A stretch of 64,000 nucleotides of DNA from Tubulanus polymorphus (taxonomy: Eukaryota; Nemertea; Palaeonemertea; Tubulaniformes; Tubulanidae): assembly GCF_964204645.1 (NCBI RefSeq), contig NC_134032.1, positions 13,820,275-13,884,274 of the forward strand, given 5' to 3'. A program made the position numbers and the translations under genes. Within the stretch, counting starts at the first letter, position 1. Each line of letters begins with the position of its first letter. Of the stretch, positions 22,993 through 34,142 are shown piece by piece. The notes beneath the pieces were generated by a model. That model made no database searches. It saw nothing but the letters and a program-made list of their open reading frames with translations, and had not been told where the DNA came from.

Positions 22993-25900
22993 TTAGCAAA
23001 CTTGACACGATTTTCGGCAGTTAGGTAACATATATCGCGGATTCTTTTTGCATTCGCCGATATTCGCCCAATAAGGACACTGGTCGTTATTGTCCAAACA
23101 ATTCGGATTGGCTGTCGTGGTCGTCTGACCCGGGCAAGTACCTGTTTTGCAAAAATGACGAAAAAACGTTTGAAAATACTAGATAATCGAATATTCAAAT
23201 CTACTTCTATGAATAATGACGATTTCATCGAAACTTACCGCAAGAGACCCGACAATTCGGTAACATGTAAGCCGGATTCTTCTTGCATTCTCCAATATCG
23301 GCCCAATATTGACATTGCGAGTTGTTATTCACACAAGGCGGCTCCGGATCTTTGGATTTAACCACAGCCCCGGTGAGAGGATCGGTCCAAGTGGTATCTG
23401 ACGATATAACGATTTAATAATAATTGTAGGTTATCAAATCGTTGACGCATGAGCCTGGTATACGTCAACGGTTACAGTTGGGAATACAGATTTGAGAAAG
23501 TTTAAAATTCGAATATCGTTTTAAAGGGGAAACTGCTCTTAGATTAACACAATAGGTGGGAGGAATGAGATGGGGGGGGGGGGCTACGTGCTGTGTTTAG
23601 GGCTACAATCGAGGACTAACCTTTGTGCTGACACTTGCATTCCTTGTTCAAAAATGATTCTCCTCGGACACATTTTCCTTTCAAATTCGCCGGACAATGA
23701 GCTACATATAAAACATATGATCATCATTTATTATCGAAGTTACGCACAAACTTTTTTCTATGATAAATCGAACATATTCATATATGCATGTATGAAGGAA
23801 TTCAAAACATGAAATTAGAAAGAAAAATTGATTTAAGAAGGGCTGTTGGGGTATGTCTGGACGCAATTCAGACATTGGCGTCGCAGTAGACCGGGTGCGC
23901 AGGTACATGCGCAGCTTTCCGAACGAAAACTGGCGGCACCAATCAGATTGCTCGTTGTATAATCGTTGAGGCAAATTTCAAGGAAGAACTATAAATGGGA
24001 AAACCCGGGCTAAAATAAAACGGGATATCTGATTGGCTAAAAATCACATCATCTGAACTGCGCATGTATCTGCGCACACGGTCGATTATGGCAGGGTTTC
24101 GTGCCGTGGCAATCTCGATGCCATCAGGTTCGAATCCCTGCTGGGGGAGGATGGTGCAGGGTTGTGTTGTAATAATTACCGTCACATTGATACATGAAGT
24201 TAGCCACTTGCGTGTCGGACCAAGCTAAAGTCTTTTTATGCCAAGTGTCCTGAATCAGATGTTCTTTCGATGGATCTTTAGCTTTTATCGTCTGCTTGCC
24301 TTTATCTGAAAACGCCTGAAAAATAAAAACTATTTCACGGAGCGGCGGAAGCTTATCTAATTTGGTCCGACCATAGGAATTTTTTTTCTCTTTTTTTAGT
24401 CTGATAGCTTGGCAGTCAGAAACGACCAATCAATTTTTGTTGACAAAATTTGTCACAAAAAAACCTGCTAGAAATGTATGGATTGAGAATCGGACAAATT
24501 GTCACCTATAAAACTGAAGCGGGTGTGTGATTTGAGCTAAAATTTGACCCTAGCAGTAGGGTTACTCGAATACGAATACGAATATTTATTACACTCCAAC
24601 CATTTCCATGGTATATGGAGGAAAAGAAACGGTATTTACAATTATTTACAAAAACAGTAGATAAAAGCACTTTGAAACATAACAAACGTTATATACAACA
24701 TACTATTTACACGCACTACCGGAGGGATCTATATACATCCAGACCTAATTTGATAAATTTAGCAAGTTTAAAAGTTGGATTTTTTAAAACATCAAGATTC
24801 CGAAAGGTATTTGAATTTAGGTAGCTTTCACGGAATACGATAAGTAATTTACAGTCAAAAATGAAATGTAGTTCGTCGCCTAAAACGTTACAGGTGGGGC
24901 ATAATCTATCGGTTCTCGGTAGATGGAGATTTGACAATTTATTTACAGGTAGGAGATAAGATACTCGACACGCATACACATGCGACTCCTGGTGGACATA
25001 ATCATTAAATCGACGCTCCAGGAATATCTGATACTAACCGTTGTACCGTAATGCATAATACCCAAATAATCATAATGAACTCCATAATTATTCACTTCAC
25101 TCCAGGGCAGTTTATTAAACCAAACTCTCCAGGCGGGATTGACATTCTCGTAAATAATCTCTAAATATTCATCTCTGTCCGGAAGTTGATGTTCGTGTAC
25201 CCAGCCAATCGCGTGACCTAATTCGTGAATGACGGTACCCTTATATCTACATCCGGGTCCTAGATTCAAGGGTTGTGCACCCCCGCTCATTCCTAGATGT
25301 GAATTGCATCTGAAAATAAAACATCATTAGAAATTATCGATAAATATATATAATTCAATAATTGATGATTATTTGATATTTGTTCTGATGAATTTATTTT
25401 CGCAGTGATCGAAATTTTTTCGCACGGTTTGTCAAAATGGCATCTATTCTATTGTGTGAATTGGACCAGCCGTCTGACATGAGATTAGAGACAGCCTATG
25501 GGGAGTGACTTGCGCAGGATTCAGCATAGTGTTCTGAACCCAGTTCACAGTTTTGAACCCAGGGCCCAATTTCACAAAAAGTTTAAGCCTAAAACAGTTG
25601 AATTGTTTTCCTCATTGATGATATGAAGTAACCACTAGCGGTTACACAAAAAAATTTAATTTAAACATTTAATTTCTTGTGAAACTGGGCCCAGCAGTTC
25701 CACAGATTTGAGCCCAGATTCGCAGTTCCGGAGCCCATTCCACAATTCTGAGACCTGGTTCAACAGCTCTGGGCCAGGTTTCCGCAATTCTGGACCATGT
25801 TCCACTGTCTCGATAAAGAATAACGTCGGAAATGGACTAATTTAAATGCAACCGATAATGTGTGGAGGTGGGGGTCCTGAGGAGGTTGTGCGAGGTGTGC

Positions 25901-27355
25901 GTTGTTCCAAATGCATTCTTCCGCCATTTTGCTTTCCATGATCAGTAGAAGATATTCATCGAATTTTCTTCAATCGAATTCTCACCCGACGCCGTTTTGG
26001 ATTCTAATTCTATTTCTGGGATCATTCGGAGAAACTTCGGTGAACGTTAAACAAGATAGTTTCTCGTATTCATCCATAGCGGCGCGAATGTTCTTCAATT
26101 CATAGACGTCTGAAATAATAACGTAATGTCGATGTAATGTGATAGATGGCGCATGAGTGAAAGATCACCTTTGTCGTAACTTTTGGATTCAACATATTTT
26201 TTTAAATCATATATATCATTTTCTTATTTCTTATTCAAACTTTATAGATTGCATAATTTTGTTCTCCCAAATAAATCAAATTAGATGGAATGGCTAGTTT
26301 TCCGAATTCTGATAGATGGCGCATTAGTTTTCTTGGATTATAACTTCAGCACTCTAAAACGTACTGAAATCGCCGGCTTTGATGTAATAGTACACCTTAG
26401 CGTCCGGCCATCTTTTTGCCATGTTACTCGTAGCTTTCCTCTTGTTCCTGGATGCTGGGTTAGTCAGATACATTCTCACCGCCTGCTCCTCGCTGAGAAC
26501 CATGTCGAATTCCGAAAGTATTTTTCCATCTCCAGCTGCGCGGAAACTCCCCGAGAACGCTATAATTAAATTGAAAAAGAGTGGGTGTTACGGTTGCTCC
26601 TGGGATGGTAGGGTTGCTCCTGGGGTGGTAGGGTTGCTCCGGGTGGTATGGTTGCTGCGGGGGTTGTTATCTAGATAAGTGGGTTTAGGGTACATACCTT
26701 CTTTTCCACCAGACGCGGCGAGAATCGCCTGATCAATGCTCTGAAACTGAGACACGTCATCTTCGTTCACTGGCACTGCCGAAATTACCTGCAATTCAAA
26801 ATTGACCCTTCTTCTTATTCGATCAGTCCTTTGGTTCTTAATTTGTAACATCCTTCATTCAATTTTCGATTTATTTTTTTAGCGAAGCCCTGGGTTAGGA
26901 CTAGCCCCAAAAGACACACTAGGACCCAGTTTCACAGTTATCAGAAATGCATACAGACGTAAATATTTTTGTTTGGTTTGAGTCTTTGAGTTAAGAGTAT
27001 TTAAGATTGATTTTTCCTCAATGTTGTAACTCTCGACCGGACCTCGATTGGAAATAAAACTAACCTCGAGTTATGACCATGGTCACTATAGCGAAAGCCG
27101 GAGAACGCAACCAATTTTAGATTTGCTGAATATATTTTCTTATACTCAAACATAGTCCATGATTCATATAATTGAATCTGACGTTAGAAATTAATCTTTT
27201 TCAATTTGCATTTAATCGGGTGTATTTCAGGCTCCGTTCAGTTAAATTTGAGATTTAGAATCATTCTTTTTGCTTCGTAACAAATAAGTGAATTAATCAA
27301 TAAAACTTACAGCAGCCGCAGCAGCGACGCAGAAGCAGACAATGCTGTATATCAT
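22993..27355 (-). CDS. Secreted astacin (M12A) zinc metalloprotease with two ShKT domains, 9 exons
   Basis: Minus-strand exons: 27355-27311, 26788-26698, 26559-26365, 26109-25986, 25309-25039, 24315-24180, 23701-23621, 23397-23239, 23141-22993. Phases agree and give 416 aa. A hydrophobic signal peptide (MIYSIVCFCVAAAAA) is followed by a propeptide with a basic stretch before the mature domain (RNKRKATSNMAKRWP). The catalytic domain has zinc motif HELGHAIGWVHE (residues 180-191) and Met-turn GIMHYG (Met237, Tyr239). Two six-cysteine ShKT domains follow: Cys336/343/352/363/367/370 and Cys382/389/398/409/413/416, each with YWA-x-IGECKKNP. Invertebrate astacins with ShKT tails act in matrix remodelling, hatching, digestion or venom; the role here cannot be chosen. 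No EGF/CUB domains are seen, only a Cys-rich linker at about 286-315. An intron between exons 5 and 6 carries a LINE fragment. Confidence 0.95.
24560..24990 (-). mobile_element. 5'-truncated LINE (non-LTR retrotransposon) 3' end in astacin intron 5
   Basis: The minus strand encodes a fragment with LHLPRTDRLCPTCN, GDELHFIFDCKLL and then FRESYL. This fits the C-terminal CxxC...H...C segment that follows the reverse transcriptase in many animal LINEs. Downstream on that strand comes a short UTR and a tail of 'tattcg' repeats ending near 24560, as expected for a LINE 3' tail. Only the last 90-odd codons are present, so it is a dead 5' truncation. Confidence 0.7.
25561..25692. repeat. Hairpin element, family B copy
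   Basis: Left 'gggcccaatttcacaaaaag', right 'ttcttgtgaaactgggccca', in the astacin intron between exons 4 and 5. It is flanked by further 'cagttccacag' words of family A type. Confidence 0.85.
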
Positions 27356-29020
27356 GATGTATCAAACGATAAGAATTCCTTCGGTTCCGTCGACTATTTA
27401 TCAGTTTTTGTTATCCACATTTTATCGGGGGTGTAATTTGTCAATTTCTCTTTTTCAACAAATGTTTGAAAACAAGTTCTACCGATAAGGACCGAATGAT
27501 TGATGCCGTCTCCTACTGCTGACGATTCTCCCTCAGTTTAAAATCGATTTTTCCGTTTAAATACTATCATCGACATCGTTTAGATTCTGCGAATTAGTTT
27601 GTAAAAATTCAATATCTCATTGTCTTCTGGCCGTGGCCACGGTCTTTGCTGCAATGAATCTTTAATGCACAACAACAGGATCTGCCTTCATTTATCACTT
27701 TACAAAAGACCCTCGTGCCCGAGATACACACAAAACGCACGAGTCAGGGAAATTGTTTTAAAAAGTAAATAGTAATAGACAAGGTGTTTTCCATTTATGC
27801 CTTTTTGGAAATTTTTTGAAAAATATCACGCTATTGGAATAAATACAAATATTAGAAAAAAAAACAATTGTTATTTTATTCTTCACAAAGTCTCATGTAT
27901 CAGTGCGGCCCGCGAGTGCTGTCAAGTTAGTTCACGAATTAGCCGCCAACGATATTTCTAGGGGCAGCACCTGATGGTCAAAATCTGACACAGATTCCAT
28001 TTCAAACAAATAATCGATCACCACCCAAATGTTATTGAATAGAAATACATTTTTGTCAAAGAGTTTGATGCCTTTTTAAAGGAAACTATTCTGTTGTGGC
28101 AGTGTATTCATTCAGGTAAGCGGTAAAGCGGCGATGTAGTGATTACTCACATGCCAAAGGTCGGAATTAATCATTCCGTCGCGTTCGAATCCCATAATTA
28201 TTAAGCGATATTTCATTCTTTGGCGAAATTTTCAAGTTCATATAAAAAGTTAAGATTGATCAAGGAAACGATGCAAAAGCGTTAAGTTTTTCATTTTTTC
28301 GTATCTTTTTAGCCAATAGTTATTAGTTTTGTGTCATTAATAATGGACTCTATAAAACAGGTTGATTCATTTTATTGTTAGTCAAGTCTTTGATTAAAAA
28401 AACCCAAATTTTGAATTCCTCAGTCCAAAAATGTTTCAGAATGTTCGACTGCTGTCGACTTAGATCAAAACCTCACCAGAAAGGTGAGTGATTCAATAAG
28501 AAAACCGCTACCCGACGACTGATCGCCCAGATACTGATCGCTCTGTTTAGAATTTATTTTTTGGCGAGGAGCAGTGCAACGCCGGACGCGGCTGATCTGA
28601 CTGAGCAGTCACTGCTGATGAGGATGTAGACCGACTGATCCTCTCCAGGTAGCGCTAAGCTCACCGCCCGCATTCTTTTCCAAGGTATAAAATAATACAA
28701 ATGCGAAAAACAGTTCTATTCACGAAAATTTTCTACTTTATTTATATCGACTATAACGAAAATAAACTTGACCAGAGTTCCGGTTTTATTCGATCGCACA
28801 AGTAACCATGTCGTTAGCATTTATTCAGGTATGGATTTGAAAATATTACAATATTCGATTAGGCTAAATGAAACCTAGAACGCGCAGCTCGGCTTATTGA
28901 GAACGATGTTAATGGATTCAAACTTGGCGCCTCGTCCGCCTTTGCGTGCGCCGTAACCGCATCTTGCCAGCCGGTGCTGCCATCTTTCAGTAGACAAGCG
29001 CAACAAAGCCGTATAAAGAG
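27356..29020. other. Divergent intergenic region, astacin gene / SMCHD1
   Basis: Holds both promoters. 27905-27985 is half of hairpin family F. 28441-28483 is a small open stretch (MFDCCRLRSKPHQK) followed by a good donor GTGAGT. 28555-28650 is GC-rich and ends in the donor-like CAG|GTAGCG. 'ccatctttcag' just before 28992 is a good acceptor. These could be untranslated first exons of SMCHD1, but nothing proves transcription. Confidence 0.4.
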
Positions 29021-32000
29021 ATGATGGCGCTTAGACGCGTTGATGAGAGAAAATCTTCCCGTTCTTCGGCCGAAAATGATGACGAGGACGCTCACGTATT
29101 CGTCTTTGATAGGCGTACTGGTAACAGCCCTGAAGTGAAGATCAAAACGGGCGGATTATTCAATTTCCATGATTTTGAAGAGCGTGTTATTGAGGTAATT
29201 TAGAAATCAGTTTCTCCCAGGTGCCCCCTACAGTCGAGTAGCCATAACTATTTTCACTCGACGGTGCTTCCACCTGTAATCCAGAAATGAAAATTATATT
29301 ATGTTTATTAGCTTTTTCTCTATAATTACATATATTCTATGAATTTACAAAGAAAATAAAATGAAATTAAAGCATTACGGATCTTTGACCCATTTCAATC
29401 GTAATCCTAATTTTCAGTTGCTATTATGTTTAGAGTCTTCATCTAGATGTCAGCTTTAGACCATAGTCTTATAATAATTACAGTAATATTTAACCTTTAG
29501 TAAGTTACCAGATGATTCCTAATCCCAAATCTTGACTTGGTTTTTCACAGCAGAAACCAAATTGTTTTTGCGCTGGAAAATTTTTCAATCGACCTTTATT
29601 CTATTAGTTCAAATTTGTCTTTATTATGATTATTTTTACTGTATTTTATAATCAGTTTAATGATTTGCTGATTAATTAATGAAGAAAAAATTGTTATTAA
29701 TTATTTGGTCACAATAATTTTTGTCAGCATTTGAATCTATCGAAGACCGATGAATTCGTGATCACAACAACGGATAGAGAAAAAATATACAGCAATGAAA
29801 CCTGGGGTAGGTATTTGAAAAGACAACAAAAACAAACTTCAAATTTTTTGAAATTATCAATTTTATGAAAATTAGAATTCGGCATTCTAATACTCTGTCT
29901 GGAATGATGTACTGCCTCAAGCCCAGTTCCACAAGTATAAACACCACTTGCCCATTGGGCAAGCATATCTGAAATTTCGCTGGCCCCTGAAAAATCAACT
30001 TGCCCTACATAAGCAGTCTGATTAGTGACACAATCAACTGCTGTATCGAATGGGAAAAAGCTTTGAGACATGAAATTGCACTAGCGCAATGAACAAGGAA
30101 GTCTGATAATCATAACCTACTTACCCTGATGAAAATATACCGGGAAATCAGATAAGCACTTAGATTTCACCCTGCAATTATTGACCCCTGTTCTAATAAA
30201 GTTTCTGGTTAAGGTTGAGTGGAAGATTTACTCATTTTCAAATGACGTTAATTACGAGTCAATATCTTAAATCGGAACTGTGGAACTGTATCATCCTGAA
30301 AATATGACACTTGAGTTAAATCATTCTTGCAAGCTCTTAATTTGAAATAATTTCTTCCCAAATTTAATAGACTTTTAATTCTTTATTAGTTAGTATACCT
30401 GAACCTATCAATGATGCTACTTTCTTCAATAAGACCTAACCTCAAATGAGATTAAACATAAAAGCTTCCTTACTGACAATATTTGTAAATTTACATTTCC
30501 AGATAAAATCGATAAAGGTGATACTCTGTACGTATTGAAGGATGTGAACCAGGAGCTACCTGCGGCAGCGCAGGAGCGCGTCACTTATTTACCGCATTAC
30601 GATACGATTGTTAAGGGCGGCATGTATGAATACTACGCGTCAGAGGGACAAAATCCTTTACGTAAGTATTCTAACAAATTAAGACCAGTCTAAGCTCATT
30701 TTAGTTCTATAACCAATCAAACAACTAGAGACCAGTCTTAGCTCATTTTGGATCTATAACAAATCTAACAACTTAAGATCAGTCTAAACTCATTTTGGTT
30801 CTATAACCAAGTTAACAATTAAGACCAGTCTAAACTCATTTTGGTGCTATAACAAATCTAACAAATTAAGACCAGTCTAAGCTCATTTTGGATCTATAAC
30901 CAACCTAACAACTAGACACCAGTCTTAGCTCATTTTGGTTCCATAACCAATCTAACAACTCAAGACTAGTCCAAGCTCATTTTGGTTGTATTGCTAATCT
31001 AACAACAACTAAAGACCAGTTTTATGATTTTAGATCAAATTTTTTGCAACTGGCCCCTGGACTCAGTTCATTTCTCTAATTTAATTCTTATTGCATGATT
31101 CTGTATCATATTCACTAAGATTTAGAGGTCTTTTCGGTGTCTTCTCTATTTTAGCCTACGCGATTGCTGAGTTGATTGATAACGCTTTATACGCAACGGC
31201 TGAAAATACGGAAAAACGAACAATCGAAGTCCGTCTGGTGAGTGAGTCCGTGTCCGTCTGCTCTAACGACCTAAACGTTCTTGGAATTGCAGCCGAAAAC
31301 TCAAAATTTTGCCCTTTCGAGCTACATTTGTTAATTTCCTATGATTTACGCGGTTCCCGCCGTTCCGAGGAATCGGGAAGAACTAAGGAATTTCAAAATA
31401 GTATTTCCCAGTTTGGAATTTAGGAATTCTATTAGATATTGCAAATATTTGGGAAATTTCATTTTACACTTCACCTGGGATGTCCATTACTAGCCCTCTA
31501 AGACAACCTGTTGATGTCATGTTGATGTCCCTGTGTGTTGATGATATAATGTTCACATTTACGGAGGCCTTTTAATAAAAAATTAGGCAATTTTGAATTC
31601 ATGCAACTGTGGGAACAATGGATATAACTCGGAATTGTGGCATGGTTCCCACACAACAGGGAAATTGGGAAAAACTTGGAAATTTTGAAATAATAATTCC
31701 CGGTTTAAAAATATTTGGGAATTTGAAAAATTTTCCTCAAATCAGGAAAATTTTGGGAAATTCATTACATTTCACGTATCGCATTTGCCAAGGGCAACTT
31801 TCTTCAGCAATTTCCCTTGAAATCACCTTTATCAACCAGTCACCGCTAAAATGTTGACTGCAGCATGACATTATGTGTTCATTTCCATTTGGGAAAATTG
31901 AAAAATCGTCCATGAAATACTTGGGAAAAACTTGGGAATTTTGAATTCATATAACTGTGGGAACCATGCGGTGGAACTGCATCGTAAAAGGACAAAAATT

Positions 32001-34142
32001 TGTAAAAACCTAAATAATAATCTGAATATTTTGTTCCGCAGCATTTTGACGATACAACTCCGTCTAAGAACATGATTTGTGTAATCGATAACGGTAAAGG
32101 TATGAACCCGCGACAGTTGAATAACTGGGCCGTTTATCGACTGTCAAAGTTCAACCGAAATACAAAAGACTCTCGTAATAAAACCGGCGACGAATCGGGC
32201 AACAGGTAAGACGCTTACCATCGATAAAACACAGATATCTCAGGGTTTCCAGCGGTCCTTCCAAATCCTTCTTTGTCCTTCTTATAGAAAATGTTAGGAC
32301 AAACATCATCTTTGTCCTTCTTTTTGACTCTAAGTCCTTCCTTTTAATAAAAAAGTCCTTCCAATGTTCCAAATTTAATTTTCGCAAGCGATTTTGTCAC
32401 AAATTCAACTGTTGAAGTATTTTACTACTTAGGCCTGTTAATTCAATTGTCAGTAAGATTGGTCATACAGGAAAATGTTATCGGAATTATCCTGGAATGT
32501 TTGACTGGTCTACATGACTATAGTATTCCAGTGAAGGCATTGAGAAAATGCTTCCTTATGGGCCCTCATTTTACTAGAAAGAACAAAGTCCAAAAGTCCT
32601 TCCTTTTGAGTCTAAAATTGCCGAAAAAGTCCTTCTTAGTACTTCTTTTTACCCTGGCCTTACCACTGGAAACCCTGTATCTGCGTTGAGACGATAATAT
32701 AACAACTAGAATCCCGCAATAAATGCAAGAAAATAGTAAAGTCTGAAAATGTTTCCTTGAGCAGGTAGTTTATTCAACTTTTCGTCTATATACTATTAAT
32801 CATCTTCAGGAATACTGAGATACTACCAGCTCAAGGAAACATTTTTTTCGGACTAATTTTCTCGTCTTCATTGTAGGATTTTTGTTATATTAGGATACTT
32901 AGTTTTTTAATTTAAAATTTTTTTGTAATTTCTGTTTTACAACGTAGTCAATTTTCTTACCGAGAACATGAAGTCGGAAATGGAAACCGAACTTAAACAA
33001 CCAAAAATTTTTTCAAAAACTGTTTCAATTGTTGTACTGTAGACTATGTTTAACCGTGTATCAATTACCTCAATAAGTCAATTTGAAGTGAAATCAAAAA
33101 TGAGATACTATGAAAACTATTTCAGCTATCTATGTTATTGAATCATGAGAGAAAAAGTATCTGCCTCCCTATCTATCCTAACAGTCCTCTTTCTTAATTT
33201 CACCGATCAGAATCCGTTTGTCTGTTTTTTTTTCCTAGTGATAAAGAAGACGCGGATGATTCCAGTCAGACTGTGAACGCGCCTCGTTCGTTAAACAGCG
33301 ATATTTCATACTTTGGCGTCGGTGGCAAGCAGGCGATATTCTTCATCGGCACGGCAACTCGGGTAAATACAATTCTACAAGATGGAAATTTTATGAGGCT
33401 ATTTACGGTCAGGAAATTCAGGGAATTCCGAATTTATTTTTCTCTACAAAGAAAGGGAAGTGTCAGAGAATTTGAATTTCTGGAGTCTTTATGTTTTTGC
33501 TGTTTAGTGGCACAGCAGTGAGAAACCTCTTGATAAGAAACAACCCTCACTGAGGATATCTTATAATTCAATCAGGGAATTTGAATTGTTGGTGTCTAGT
33601 TGTTCTTGTTGACAAGTGGCACAAGGAACCTCTTGATGTGAACCAGCTTCCACTGAGGATATCTTGAAATCTAATCAGGGAATTTGAATTTTTGGTGTCT
33701 TCTTGTTTTTGCCAAGGATAAGTGGCAACAAGGAACCTCTTGATAAGAAACGGTCTTCACTGAGGATATCTTATAATTTGATCAGCGAATTTGAATTTTG
33801 GTGTCTTCTTGTTTTTGCCGTTGATGAGTGGCAACAAGGAACCTCTTGATAAGAAACAGTCCTCACTGAAGAATTTAATCAGGGAGTTTTTGGTGTCATG
33901 TTCTTGCTGGTGACATGTGGCACAAGGAAATTCTTGATAACAAACAACCCTCGCTGAAATCATCTCTTAATTTGATCAGGAAATATCGATTTTTGACGTC
34001 TTCATGTTTATTTTTCTCGTAGATGATCACGAAACCTAAGAATTCTCGAGACGTTCACGAATTGTGGTTGAGTAAAGAAGATTTCGAACGCAAAGAGAAA
34101 AACCGCGAAGCAATTTACAGCGGGGTCATCAGAAACAGAAAG
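29021..34142 (+). CDS. SMCHD1: SMCHD1 exons 1-7: N-terminus and GHKL ATPase core
   Basis: Exons 29021-29194, 29728-29806, 30503-30661, 31155-31237, 32042-32205, 33239-33362, 34023-34142. The N-terminal ubiquitin-like region (HVFVFDRR..., [12 protein letters not shown]) leads into [24 protein letters not shown] motifs are intact: motif I AELIDN with the catalytic Glu143 and Asn147, motif II DNGKGM (181-186), motif [11 protein letters not shown] (245-252). ATP binding and hydrolysis should therefore be retained. [20 protein letters not shown] and YSGVIRNRK follow as in vertebrates. The N-terminus is shorter than in human and lacks its Gly-rich leader. Confidence 0.96.
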
